From positions 1 through 64,000 of the forward strand of contig NZ_FTMS01000009.1 in the NCBI RefSeq assembly GCF_900156105.1: 64,000 nucleotides of DNA, written 5' to 3'. Of this stretch, positions 14,803-23,928 are shown piece by piece. This DNA is from Alkalispirochaeta americana. GTDB lineage: Bacteria > Spirochaetota > Spirochaetia > DSM-27196 > Alkalispirochaetaceae. Both the position numbers and the translations under genes were made by a program. The number at the start of each line of letters is the position of its first letter. Within the stretch, counting starts at the first letter, position 1. The notes under the pieces were generated by a model. It was not told the origin of the DNA, did not search any database, and saw only the letters and a list, made by a program, of their open reading frames with translations.

Positions 14803-15929
14803 GCCGTTTCCTCTCGGTGTTTGCGGATTATCTGTTGCACAAGCGCCTGATGTTCCATCAGGAAATCGATAACCTTCCGGTAGTATCGGTCAGGCTGGAG
14901 TTCCCGTTCCATCCCCTGCTTTATTTTACGGCTTCTCAGGGGCGATTCATTGTGTATCAGGGGGAACTCGGAACGAACCGATTCAAGGATTGCCCGTATC
15001 AGGTTTGGAAGCAACGCGGTCCGGGCGGCCTCCCCCCGGGAGGGCCTCATTTGTATCTGCAGAGCCAGATCTGTAGTCTGATCGTCCAGGGTCCACCCCG
15101 GGTCTGTGGTGATTCTTCTGAAACACCCCTGCACCGCAGAGTCGCAAGCTGTCAAAAGTTCGTGCTTTTCGTTTACGTAACCCACATTCGTCTTGCGACC
15201 GACCATCACGATTGCATGGTTATGGATCATGCTTATATAAAACAGTTTTTTCAGATATTCAAAACTGCTCCGAATATTGTCGGTGGTCTTGAGTTTCAAC
15301 CCTAACCGATCAAATTCTTCCCGGATGCTCACGCCGGGATCTGCCGTGGCCGCACCGATCCTGCTCATGAGTCCCAGCAGAACCTCGGTCACCATGGCCT
15401 GATTGAAAAAGCGGAACTCCTGGAGAACGTCGTCGGGGTTCCGTTCGAAACTCAACGTGAAATATTTCAGGGCGAAGGGATAATGCTGACTAAAATTGTC
15501 GGCGTGGATTCCCATGGTGCAGTAGTCCATGGTGAGCATGATTCCGTAGAAATTGGAGCGGGTCATGTTCTTGACCAGAAATCCGGGACGGATCTGGCTG
15601 ATTCTGGTCTTGGGATTCAGCTGAAGGTAGCTCCTCTTGGAAAGCTCGATAAAATCCTGCCATCCCACATCAAAAAAGCTGTTGTCAGTGATCCAGTTCT
15701 CCCGAATCGCCCGATGCAACAGAGGGAAAAGTGGTTTTAACTCCTGCAGAGAGCGTACACTCCGCACTTTGGCAGCGATATCGGGCTTGACCTGCTGGAA
15801 AAGGTCTCCCAGTTGTTTGCACACGAACTTTCTCAGAATGAGGGCCATGACTTCCTGTTCCTTCCGGTTCAAGGGAACATTTTCCCGCTGGACAACATCG
15901 TCCAGGATAACTGAAGGACGCTCACTCAT
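14799..15929 (-). CDS. hypothetical soluble protein coupled to the voltage-sensor-like gene
   Basis: Protein of 376 aa with no signal peptide or membrane segment, probably mostly helical and cytoplasmic. I recognise no domain. Notable stretches are LNRKEQEVMALILRKFVCKQLGDLFQQV near the start and KLFYISMIHNHAIVMVGRKTNVGYVNEKHELLTACDSAVQGC in the middle. Its stop overlaps the start of the voltage-sensor-like gene by 4 bp (ATGA type), and it is transcribed first. That coupling suggests the two proteins act together. The function is unknown. Confidence 0.6.
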   Translation of the reverse strand: MSERPSVILDDVVQRENVPLNRKEQEVMALILRKFVCKQLGDLFQQVKPDIAAKVRSVRSLQELKPLFPLLHRAIRENWITDNSFFDVGWQDFIELSKRSYLQLNPKTRISQIRPGFLVKNMTRSNFYGIMLTMDYCTMGIHADNFSQHYPFALKYFTLSFERNPDDVLQEFRFFNQAMVTEVLLGLMSRIGAATADPGVSIREEFDRLGLKLKTTDNIRSSFEYLKKLFYISMIHNHAIVMVGRKTNVGYVNEKHELLTACDSAVQGCFRRITTDPGWTLDDQTTDLALQIQMRPSRGEAARTALLPNLIRAILESVRSEFPLIHNESPLRSRKIKQGMERELQPDRYYRKVIDFLMEHQALVQQIIRKHREETA

Positions 15930-16209
15930 GCCGGATCTCCTGGAAAGGGCCTTAACATAAGGCGCTCAATTCTCGCACCGTTGAATCTCTCATCATCACA
16001 GGTCCGTCCCCACAGTCTCACCCCCACAGGTGGTCTCACAGGAAACTGCGCGTTTCTTGCGTGCAGGTGTTCTCGGAAGATTTTTCCCATCTACCGACAG
16101 TCTCGAAGTTTTCAGGATCATTATCCAGTTTTTTTATGAAATTCGGAGAAACCTGAAGCTTCTCCTGCCGTGACTGACGTGATAAAACTGACATGATAAA
16201 GTAGCAGTC

Positions 16210-17301
16210 ATGAACGATAACTCTGTCCAATCACCAGGCCGGACCAGGGGATTGGAAATTGAAGCACTCTTTCACCGGCACGTAGAAAGAGACCCAACCA
16301 TACGAAACGCCTATCTGCTGGTACATTCCGATACCTTGGGTATCCATATGAACCTCGCAGCAGGACCAGGAGAGGGACAGGGAGTGTCCCCGCAGCAACC
16401 TGTCTTTATGGCCAGCGTGGGGAAGCTCTTTACGTCGGTCATTCTGGCGACCTTGCATGAACAGGGAGTTCTGTCCTTTCACGATCCCATCGAGCGCTAC
16501 CTTCCCCCGGAAATGATGAAAAACCTGCATGTATGGAAGGGAAAGGATTATTCTTCCAACATCCAGATCCGGCATCTTTTAAACCAGACCTCGGGTTTAC
16601 CCGATAATTTCTTTCCTCTCCTCAAAAAAGTGATGGCCGACCACACTATCTCCATGACGCCGCAAGACGCCGTTGAATGGACAAAAGGGAATTTGACACC
16701 CCGGGCAGCGCCTGGCAAGCGGGCACATTACACCGATACGAACTACCACCTTCTGGGACTGATCGTCGAGGAGGTCTGCGGGGAACCCTTTCATATTGTC
16801 CTGAAAAAGGTAATCTTTGATCCGGTGGGGATGAAAGGGGCTTATATGCTCCATCGATCCGAACCGGCAGCACCTTCCTCCTGCCCCGAGGCGGGCTTCT
16901 ACATCGGGGAAACCAGGCTGAACAATCTAAAGGCGCTCGCCGGTATTGACTACGCCGGCGGTGGCGTGGTGGCACCAATGGAAGATTTGCTTTTGTTCAT
17001 GAAAGCTCTGGTGGGACTTCATCTGGTGTCGAGGGATACGCTGGCGATCATGAAGGACGACAAGGCAAACCTGTACCCCGGCTTTGATTATGGATACGGC
17101 ATCTGGCAGGTGCGGCCTGTTCCGCTTCTTATTCCCCCACAGTATGATTCGTGGGGTGTGCTGGGAGCAACAGGGGCGTACATGTTCTACCATCCAGCGC
17201 TGGAGACCTATCTGATTGGCAGCTTTAATCATACATCATGGCAGAAAAAGTGCGTGCGCTTCATGTTTAAGGTCATGCGCCTGTTGCATGGCCTGAAATG
17301 A
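16210..17301 (+). CDS. serine beta-lactamase-like hydrolase
   Basis: Protein of 363 aa of the class C beta-lactamase / esterase EstB / PBP4* superfamily. The nucleophile motif SxxK is at 69-72 (ASVGKLFTS). The second motif region reads HYTDTNYHLLGLIVEEVCG, where the usual Y-S-N is Y-T-D followed by TNY. A late GGGVVAPMEDLLLFMKAL and SWGVLGATGAYMFYHP match the family C-terminal part. No signal peptide is seen, so it may be cytoplasmic and act as an esterase or peptidase rather than in resistance. The ATG has no strong ribosome site, so the start is moderately uncertain. Confidence 0.8.
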   Translation: MNDNSVQSPGRTRGLEIEALFHRHVERDPTIRNAYLLVHSDTLGIHMNLAAGPGEGQGVSPQQPVFMASVGKLFTSVILATLHEQGVLSFHDPIERYLPPEMMKNLHVWKGKDYSSNIQIRHLLNQTSGLPDNFFPLLKKVMADHTISMTPQDAVEWTKGNLTPRAAPGKRAHYTDTNYHLLGLIVEEVCGEPFHIVLKKVIFDPVGMKGAYMLHRSEPAAPSSCPEAGFYIGETRLNNLKALAGIDYAGGGVVAPMEDLLLFMKALVGLHLVSRDTLAIMKDDKANLYPGFDYGYGIWQVRPVPLLIPPQYDSWGVLGATGAYMFYHPALETYLIGSFNHTSWQKKCVRFMFKVMRLLHGLK

Positions 17302-17401
17302 CGTGAACCACCAAAAGGCCCGCCAGAGGCAGCCCCGCCGGTGATAAATCAGTCCCCCTCTGCCCTTGCACGCACCAGGGGCTGCCGGACATACTGGGGG
17401 G

Positions 17402-19321
17402 GTGACACGGGATCTGCAGAAAGAACTTCGACGAAAATTGAAACACGCCTTTGGCTTCTCAACCTTCAAGGCAAATCAGGAAGAGATCGTTCAGGCCACT
17501 TTGAACGGACGCGATGTATTTGCCGCCCTGCCTACGGGGGGCGGCAAATCTCTGTGCTATCAACTGCCCGCCCTGTTCCGGGAAGGCATCACCGTGGTAG
17601 TGAGCCCCCTTATCGCTCTTATGAAGGATCAGGTTGACGGAGCCCGCGAGAATGGCCTGGCTGCGGCCTATCTCAATAGTAGCCAAAGTTCGGATGCGGC
17701 CAGAACCGTTTGGCGTGATCTTGCCGCTGGACGGGTAAAGCTCCTCTATGTCTCACCGGAACGCCTGGCCGGAGCGGAGTTCCGCGATGCCCTGAAGCAA
17801 TTCGGAGTCAGTGCTTTTGCTGTTGATGAAGCTCATTGTGTCTCGGAGTGGGGTCATGAGTTCCGTCCGGACTACCGAACCCTGCGATGCCTCCGCACGG
17901 AGTTTAACACCGTGCCAATTTCGGCCTTCACCGCTACCGCTACCCAGACAGTACAGGACGATATTGTCACGCAGCTGGAGCTACGGGACCCCCTGATCGT
18001 TCGCGCTGGTTTCAACCGCCCGGAACTCAGCTACCGCGTGGCGCGCAAACACTCAGTGGAGCAGCAGATTCTTGATTTCCTGCAAGACCACCCGGGCGAG
18101 CCGGGGATCATCTACCGTTCCACCCGAAAATCCACCGAGCTGACCGCCGAAAAGCTCCGGGCTGCCGGCATTGATGCCAGGCCGTATCACGCCGGGCTTC
18201 CTGACACGGAACGGGGCCGAGTGCAAGAAGACTTTGTTCGGGATTCCCTGCAGGTTGTGGTAGCTACCATTGCCTTTGGCATGGGCATCGACAAATCCAA
18301 CGTCCGATGGGTTCTCCACGGCGATCTTCCGCGCAGCCTGGAAGGATACTACCAGGAGACCGGCCGGGCGGGACGGGATGGCGAAAAGGCTGATACCTTG
18401 CTGCTCTGGGGCTCCCAGGACATGGCAATCATCCGGCGACATATTGCACATATGCAGGTTGATGAGGAACGTCGAGCGGCAGAACAGCGTCTTTACGAGG
18501 TTCTCCGGTACGTCGAGACCTCCCTCTGTCGCCGAACCAGTCTGCTGTCCCACTTTGACGAGAGTTTTCCCGGCAACTGTGGGGCCTGCGATATCTGCCT
18601 TGGTGAGGTTGAGTTTTCCGACTATACCGTGCCAGCACAGAAAATTCTTTCTGCAGCGGTGCGAACCGGCGAAGTCTTTGGAGCCCATCACCTGATCGAT
18701 ATTGTCACAGGCACCACCACAGAGAGGGTTCTGGAGCGGAGACACCAGGAACTACCCACCTTTGGAGTTGGAAGCGATCATGACCGGCCCTGGTGGCTTG
18801 GCCTCATCCGGGATCTGGAGGCTGCTTATTTTGTCGCTCGCCATGAGGGTGAAGGCGGGCGTCCTGGGGGCTTTTTCTTGACGGGCCGGGGGCGTCGCCT
18901 TCTTCAGGGCAGGGAACACTTTTCCTCCGCAAGAGACTTTGCACCAACCAGTTCGCCACACCCAGGAATGACCATCGGTTCGACGAGGACACTCTCCGGC
19001 GTCTCCCGGAAGAAGTCCGCCAGTAATACCCCGCAACCCCTGCGCCCTCACCAGGAAGAGCTCTTTGTCTGTCTCAAGAAATTCCGCAAAAAACTTGCCG
19101 CCGAGCGAGGAGTTCCTCCCTACATCGTGTTTAGCGATAAAACGCTCCGGGTCATGGCAATGAACAGACCCACCGACGCACAGGCTCTGCTGCGCTGCCA
19201 CGGAGTTGGTGATCGCAAGCTTGAAGCCTACGGAGAGCAGTTCCTTGAAATCATCCGGGGGTTTCTTTCCCCACGGGACGTCTCATCGGAGACCTCGCCG
19301 GAGAATGGAGAAAAATCCTAA
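17402..19321 (+). CDS. recQ: ATP-dependent DNA helicase RecQ
   Basis: RecQ helicase of about 639 aa. The motifs appear in order: Walker A LPTGGGKSLCYQLPA, DEAH box VDEAHCVSEWGHEFRPDY, TATAT motif III, and ETGRAGRDG motif VI. The Zn-binding Cys cluster follows (SLCRRTSLL...NCGACDIC), then the RQC winged helix and a C-terminal HRDC domain (PHQEELFVCLKKFRKKLAAERGVPPYIVFSD). It unwinds DNA in recombination and stalled-fork repair. The start is uncertain: a GTG at 17402 just before RDLQKELRRKLKHAFGF, or a TTG at 17366. Its TAA overlaps the stop codon of the convergent macro-domain gene. Confidence 0.95.
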   Translation: MTRDLQKELRRKLKHAFGFSTFKANQEEIVQATLNGRDVFAALPTGGGKSLCYQLPALFREGITVVVSPLIALMKDQVDGARENGLAAAYLNSSQSSDAARTVWRDLAAGRVKLLYVSPERLAGAEFRDALKQFGVSAFAVDEAHCVSEWGHEFRPDYRTLRCLRTEFNTVPISAFTATATQTVQDDIVTQLELRDPLIVRAGFNRPELSYRVARKHSVEQQILDFLQDHPGEPGIIYRSTRKSTELTAEKLRAAGIDARPYHAGLPDTERGRVQEDFVRDSLQVVVATIAFGMGIDKSNVRWVLHGDLPRSLEGYYQETGRAGRDGEKADTLLLWGSQDMAIIRRHIAHMQVDEERRAAEQRLYEVLRYVETSLCRRTSLLSHFDESFPGNCGACDICLGEVEFSDYTVPAQKILSAAVRTGEVFGAHHLIDIVTGTTTERVLERRHQELPTFGVGSDHDRPWWLGLIRDLEAAYFVARHEGEGGRPGGFFLTGRGRRLLQGREHFSSARDFAPTSSPHPGMTIGSTRTLSGVSRKKSASNTPQPLRPHQEELFVCLKKFRKKLAAERGVPPYIVFSDKTLRVMAMNRPTDAQALLRCHGVGDRKLEAYGEQFLEIIRGFLSPRDVSSETSPENGEKS

Positions 19322-19857
19322 GATCGGACTGTCTTATCGGGCCGATTTTCCCAAGTTTCCTGTGCCATCCGGTACGTATCCAGAACGGTCTGGCTGAAGC
19401 AAACCATTCGCACCAGCCTGGGTTGCTGGTGCGTTGCAAGGAAGGTCTCGATACCATCTACCGCCACAGCCGCTGCCTGATCCAGAGGATACCCGTAGGC
19501 ACCGGTGCTGATAGAGGGGAACGCCATGGTCTCGATCTTCATGGAGCAGGCCAGCTCCAGCGACCGCTGGTAGCAGGAGGCCAGAAGATCAGCCTCGTTC
19601 AGATGGCCTCCGCGCCATATGGGACCTACCGTATGAATCACCCAGGATGCGGACAATTGATATCCCGGGGTGACTTTGGCATCACCCGTGGCACAGCCCT
19701 GAAGGGCCCGGCAGGCCTCGAGCAATTCCGGTCCTGCTGCCCGATGAATGGCACCATCCACCCCACCCCCGCCGAGGAGTGTTTCATTCGCTGCGTTTAC
19801 CAGGGCGTCTACCTTTTGAATAGTGATGTCACCCAGGATAATTTGAAATCGCTTCAC
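19318..19857 (-). CDS. macro-domain ADP-ribose / O-acetyl-ADP-ribose hydrolase
   Basis: Macro-domain protein of 179 aa, close in plan to E. coli YmdB. It has the ADP-ribose-binding NAANETLLGGGGVDGAIHRAAG near the N-terminus, the GDAKVTPGYQL segment, VIHTVGPIW, and the AFPSISTGAYGYPLDQAA phosphate loop. Members remove the acetyl group from O-acetyl-ADP-ribose or reverse mono-ADP-ribosylation. It ends on recQ's stop codon, convergent, sharing 4 bp. The ATG follows no strong ribosome site but begins exactly at the domain start. Confidence 0.92.
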   Translation of the reverse strand: MKRFQIILGDITIQKVDALVNAANETLLGGGGVDGAIHRAAGPELLEACRALQGCATGDAKVTPGYQLSASWVIHTVGPIWRGGHLNEADLLASCYQRSLELACSMKIETMAFPSISTGAYGYPLDQAAAVAVDGIETFLATHQQPRLVRMVCFSQTVLDTYRMAQETWENRPDKTVRS

Positions 19858-19914
19858 CGATTCCTCTCATTTGTTTCCCTCACCGGGGGCACCACTATAC
19901 CGGAGCGTGGGCCC

Positions 19915-21288
19915 TCAAAAATCAGTTCGAACCCCGTTAACCTGAAGGCCGATCATGTTGGGAGGCCCTTCCCATCCCCGCAAAATCCGCGCAGAAACGA
20001 TCACTGCCTTATCAGGGTCATGGGGATGAGGGATTCGTCCAATGGGGCGAATCCCGAGCACCAACCCCTCCATGTTCCGCTCAGCAGAAAATATACGCTC
20101 CCGATTGCCTCGTTGGATCACCATATCATAACCGCTTATTTTCTCAATGCCGAAGGGATGGAGGGATCGGGTTTCGTTTGCTACCCGCACCGTGACAGGA
20201 TCTCCTTCCTTGTACCAGTTTTGGGGGAAAAATGGAGAAAACATCGACTCGGTATAGGTGATTATGCCGAACTCCTCTAATACCGGCGCCATGGTCTTCA
20301 TGGATCTCTGGTAATATTCCATGAAGGCCTCGGGACTCTGTGGCCTGTGACGCGAAGACGACATTCTCTTCAGGGCATCATCTTCATTGTCCCAACGGGT
20401 CCAAACCATCTTGTTTGAGGTACTATCAAATATGTGCCAGGCGTAAAAGACCGCACCGATCCCATCCTGAAAGGACTCTGTTATGTAGGCCATGTAACCG
20501 CCCTGGGACCAGCCGATCAGAAACATCCGGGGCCGTTCCCGATGCGTCTCCCAAGCATAGAAAAACTCGCTCTCCATGGCTCGGGCAAGGCCCATACCGT
20601 GAGGATTTGGCATATAGTAATTTCCGGTGACAATCTCCTGGTACGTTCCTCCCTGGCTTCTCCCGACTGCATAGGATCGCTCAACAACAGGATTCAAATG
20701 GGGTGGAACATCATGATGGAGCAATCGGGATTGGTGCGTGGTGTCGATACGATCTTCCCTGATCCTGGAAAAAAGCCGGGTTTCGGAATCTGAAAACAGG
20801 GCATGGTAGGCAACCCGCAAGGTACTCGCCAATTCTCCCTGGTCGGTGAATTGCAGCAGGTAAAGGGAATATTCCATGACGTCTATACCGGCTATCTCGG
20901 CGATCAGGACGTTTTTTCCAAAGCTCTCATCCTGAATATATCCCCAATACACGTGATGCAAGGTAAATATGGGATCTTCCACAAGAGGAGTCATTGCAGA
21001 ATTGTTCGCAATATGGGCCTGCAAAAAGCGTTGATCCACGGCCTGACCGGTGTATTCCGCAGGGTCAAAGGGCTCAATCGAAAGTTTATTTCCCGCAAGA
21101 AACTCCGGAAGGTTCAGAGCGGTAATATTGTTGTTCCCCGATTGAGAGAAGTGGCGGTCAAGGGAATCGAGCCTCTGTGGTCTGCGGTTTCTCCGGGCTG
21201 ATACTCCGGTGAGGACCGTGAACAAGAGAAAGACAACAAGCAACGAGACAGCGACGCCACGCAGGGGATATTTCGAAGGGACTGTCAT
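19915..21288 (-). CDS. exported hypothetical protein with a GWSQGG motif
   Basis: Protein of 457 aa with an N-terminal signal peptide or anchor (RGVAVSLLVVFLLFTVLTGVSA). The rest is extracytoplasmic, rich in aromatic residues, with VYWGYIQDESFGKNVLIAEIAG and, near the middle, FLIGWSQGGYMAYITESFQD. GWSQGG resembles the nucleophile elbow of alpha/beta hydrolases, but I cannot place a matching Asp and His with confidence. The ATG at 21288 is preferred because AAAGGAG lies 7 nt upstream. I do not recognise the family. Confidence 0.65.
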   Translation of the reverse strand: MTVPSKYPLRGVAVSLLVVFLLFTVLTGVSARRNRRPQRLDSLDRHFSQSGNNNITALNLPEFLAGNKLSIEPFDPAEYTGQAVDQRFLQAHIANNSAMTPLVEDPIFTLHHVYWGYIQDESFGKNVLIAEIAGIDVMEYSLYLLQFTDQGELASTLRVAYHALFSDSETRLFSRIREDRIDTTHQSRLLHHDVPPHLNPVVERSYAVGRSQGGTYQEIVTGNYYMPNPHGMGLARAMESEFFYAWETHRERPRMFLIGWSQGGYMAYITESFQDGIGAVFYAWHIFDSTSNKMVWTRWDNEDDALKRMSSSRHRPQSPEAFMEYYQRSMKTMAPVLEEFGIITYTESMFSPFFPQNWYKEGDPVTVRVANETRSLHPFGIEKISGYDMVIQRGNRERIFSAERNMEGLVLGIRPIGRIPHPHDPDKAVIVSARILRGWEGPPNMIGLQVNGVRTDF

Positions 21289-21322
21289 GAGGGGGCTCCT
21301 TTGGAAAGGCTTGCACAACTAT

Positions 21323-21351
21323 TGTATAGTAGAGCCATCAAGGTCTGTCAA
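21323..21351 (-). promoter_or_regulatory. sigma70-type promoter of the GWSQGG protein gene
   Basis: On the minus strand, TTGACA (21351-21346), a 17-nt spacer and TATACA (21328-21323) lie 35 nt before the ATG at 21288. The geometry is standard. Confidence 0.6.
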
Positions 21352-21498
21352 ATTTCTCCTGAGACTCTTACAAAATACGCCATGATGCGGGCCTGTTTCC
21401 AGGGAGTATTTCCCGAGCGCATCCTGCACCTTCTCCATTTTCGGGTGGAGTTATCTGCCCGAGACAGAGTATCATGAAAGACAGAGGAGGAAACCACG

Positions 21499-22722
21499 AT
21501 GTTTCATGGCGCACAGAACCGCAGAGCAGGGATGGAGATATCACGGAAGGTGATTACAGGGTTACTGCTCTTTGGCCTTTCTTCAGCTCACCTGCTGGCT
21601 TCGGAGATATCAATTAACGTCAGATGGGGCACCTTCAGTCCCACTCAACTAACAGGGGCACTGGTGCTTCCGGAGCAGCTCGATGGCTCCCAGGAGTTCG
21701 TCCAGGGACGGAACGACACCTCTCAAGATGGTCATGTTTCGTCTGGAGGAGGTGATCTGCGAGGCATGTCCATGAACTCCCTCAGCTGGACAATACAACC
21801 AGCCCGACACGGTTTGTACCAGCTCTATTTATTCCCTCAGGCTGAATCGGGAATCAATATGAGGGCCTGGGACAGCCAGGTGGTTGTCGAGGTAGAGATC
21901 GATGGAGAAGTGCACCGCCTGGATCCGCCTTCCAGCAGCAACGGCAACGCCTGGCATGCCCTGACGCTCAACGGTGCAACGGGAGAAATCCACCAGCCCC
22001 AGCGATTTTTCCCGGTGCGCCGAATGATCTATGGAAATGTTCGCAACGCCCAGGATGGTGAGCCTTTGGCCGGTGTAACCGTTCGTCTGACCGACGCGCT
22101 CTCGGGAACTTCCCTGGAGAGCCACGAGACCGTAACGAGCAACACCGGATTCTATGTGATTCACAGTTTCCCCATGGGCCGTTACAACGTGACCTTTGAA
22201 CAAGAGGATTTTATTGCAGCGACATCCTCGGTTGACTTTATGCGCCATGATCTTCCAACGCTTCGGAACGCCCTCCTCTCGCAGGATAACTTGCCCCCCA
22301 GCTCCATCCGGATAGCACTCTCCTGGGGCGCAAATCCTCCTGATCTTGACGCACATCTGAGGGGTCCCGGCGATGACGATACACCCTTCCACATTAGCTA
22401 CCACAACATGAGAATCTACAACGAGCGTCACTATCTGGATGTGGATGCCCGCGAAGGTTATGGGCCGGAGACAATCACCATTAATGGTCTTGATTCAGGA
22501 ACGTACCAATACACGGTCCACGACTTCACAAACAGGCGCAACCGCAACTCCTGGGGACTGGCCGGGAGCGGTGCGCGGGTAACGGTGTACCATGGAAGCC
22601 AACAGGTAGCGGAGTTTCCCGTTCCGCAACGGGAGGGGACCGTCTGGGATGTTTTTACCGTAGACGGAGATACAGGAAACCTCACTCCCGTGAATGACCT
22701 GAGGTTCGCCGAAACCCCCTGA
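21499..22722 (+). CDS. secreted beta-rich protein with carboxypeptidase-like and YfaP/DUF2135-like domains
   Basis: Protein of 407 aa with an N-terminal signal peptide (VITGLLLFGLSSAHLLA). After a first beta domain comes a carboxypeptidase-regulatory-like / Ig-type repeat: MIYGNVRNAQDGEPLAGVTVRL ... TGFYVIHSFPMGRYNVTFE. The C-terminal part has IRIALSWGANPPDLDAHLRGPG and TYQYTVHDFTNRR, the signature of YfaP/DUF2135 domains, which occur in surface and TonB-partner proteins. It is probably periplasmic or surface-located and non-enzymatic. GGAGG 8 nt upstream sets the ATG. A GC-rich hairpin follows the stop. Confidence 0.75.
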   Translation: MFHGAQNRRAGMEISRKVITGLLLFGLSSAHLLASEISINVRWGTFSPTQLTGALVLPEQLDGSQEFVQGRNDTSQDGHVSSGGGDLRGMSMNSLSWTIQPARHGLYQLYLFPQAESGINMRAWDSQVVVEVEIDGEVHRLDPPSSSNGNAWHALTLNGATGEIHQPQRFFPVRRMIYGNVRNAQDGEPLAGVTVRLTDALSGTSLESHETVTSNTGFYVIHSFPMGRYNVTFEQEDFIAATSSVDFMRHDLPTLRNALLSQDNLPPSSIRIALSWGANPPDLDAHLRGPGDDDTPFHISYHNMRIYNERHYLDVDAREGYGPETITINGLDSGTYQYTVHDFTNRRNRNSWGLAGSGARVTVYHGSQQVAEFPVPQREGTVWDVFTVDGDTGNLTPVNDLRFAETP

Positions 22723-22730
22723 CCGAAACC

Positions 22731-22750
22731 CGGGCGCCCTGGGGCGCCCG
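22731..22750 (+). terminator. GC-rich hairpin after the YfaP-like gene
   Basis: CGGGCGCC-CTGG-GGCGCCCG, an 8-bp perfect stem with a 4-nt loop 8 bp past the stop codon. No U-run follows directly, though a pyrimidine-rich stretch lies ~30 nt later. Confidence 0.5.
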
Positions 22751-22896
22751 GCGCAGCTGATCCATCACCCGACAGATCACACTTCTCTTTTCTCTTTCAT
22801 GACCGGCCCGGGGCCAAGAGAGTATTGCCATGGAACCCGAGGGACAAGTTCCGGCAAGACTGACAGGACCACCCCTTTCGGGCTAGACTGCTGGAG

Positions 22897-23928
22897 ATGC
22901 ACAGCCCTGGACGAATCAAAACCACAGTCAACGAGAAATCGTTCCGGAACCAGGCAGGTCCCTCTTCCGCAAAAGAGAGCGATTCCTGGTTCTCCACGCT
23001 CCGCGAAGGCATTGTGCTGGGCTTCCGCACCTTCACGAACCTTGCAACGGTGCTGGTTCCCGCAGGTTTTGCAGTCTTCCTCCTTCAGCTTTCCGGGCTT
23101 CTTGAGGGACTTGCTTCACTGCTGGATCCCCTGATGGCCCTGGCCGGGCTACCCGGAGAGGCTACCCTGGTTGTTACAACCGGTGCCCTGGTTACAATTT
23201 ACCCGGCCATTGGCATGATAACGTCCTTGCAGTTCTCCACGGCCCAAATCACCGTCATGGCCCTGATGATCCTGATCTGCCACAATCTTTTTGTTGAAAC
23301 TGCGGTCCAGGCTCGCGTGGGATCCCACCCGGTACGCATTGTGATGGTTCGCCTTGTAACAGCCCTGGTGGTGGGCATTCTGGCGGGGAGGTTCCTGGGC
23401 CTCCAGACTGAACCAGTCCGAGCAACGGGAGCAGGTTTTTCTCTGGAATTTCCCGGCTGGACCGCTGCGGGGATTGCCCTTCAGAGATGGGTCGTCGATA
23501 CCGCCGGAACCCTGGCCCATATTCTCTGGCTCGTGGTGGTGCTTATGGTCATCCAGCGTTTTCTTCGGTCCAGCGGCATACTCCCGGGGCTGGCACGGCT
23601 CTGCGAACCTCTGGTTGCAGCCTTCGGGCTGCCCCGCAGCACAGCCTTTCTCTGGCTTGCAGGTAATACCCTGGGCCTTACCTACGGCGCTGCGATTATT
23701 CTTGAAGAGCGACACCGGGGCGATCTCGGCCAGGAGGAGGCCGATCTGGTTAATCATCACCTGGCAGTATCCCATAGCCTTCTGGAAGATACGCTGCTCT
23801 TTGTCGCGCTCGGTGCCAGCGCTGTGGTTCTGATCATTCCACGACTCGTGGCAGCCTTTCTGGTGGTACACCTGCGACGCTTTGAGCTTGGTCGCCGAGG
23901 TTTTCCGCCACCCCCTTTATCGCCCTGA
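22897..23928 (+). CDS. nucleoside-recognition (Gate) domain membrane protein
   Basis: Integral membrane protein of 343 aa with about 8 hydrophobic segments in two similar halves. Examples are TNLATVLVPAGFAVFLLQLSGLLEGLASLLDPLMALAGLPGEA and, later, ILWLVVVLMVIQRFLRSSGILPGLARLCEPLVAAFGLPRSTA. The paired L-x-P-L/AFGLP pattern is that of the Gate / SpmA-SpmB / nucleoside-recognition family. The substrate is unknown. The first ~25 residues are hydrophilic and the ribosome site is poorly spaced, so the start is uncertain. The 3' end overlaps the convergent transporter gene by 12 bp. Confidence 0.75.
   Translation: MHSPGRIKTTVNEKSFRNQAGPSSAKESDSWFSTLREGIVLGFRTFTNLATVLVPAGFAVFLLQLSGLLEGLASLLDPLMALAGLPGEATLVVTTGALVTIYPAIGMITSLQFSTAQITVMALMILICHNLFVETAVQARVGSHPVRIVMVRLVTALVVGILAGRFLGLQTEPVRATGAGFSLEFPGWTAAGIALQRWVVDTAGTLAHILWLVVVLMVIQRFLRSSGILPGLARLCEPLVAAFGLPRSTAFLWLAGNTLGLTYGAAIILEERHRGDLGQEEADLVNHHLAVSHSLLEDTLLFVALGASAVVLIIPRLVAAFLVVHLRRFELGRRGFPPPPLSP

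Noticed and set aside
16036-16194. possible small protein on the minus strand in the gap before the serine hydrolase
   Set aside because: About 52 codons, no ribosome site and no recognisable family; left out of the annotation.
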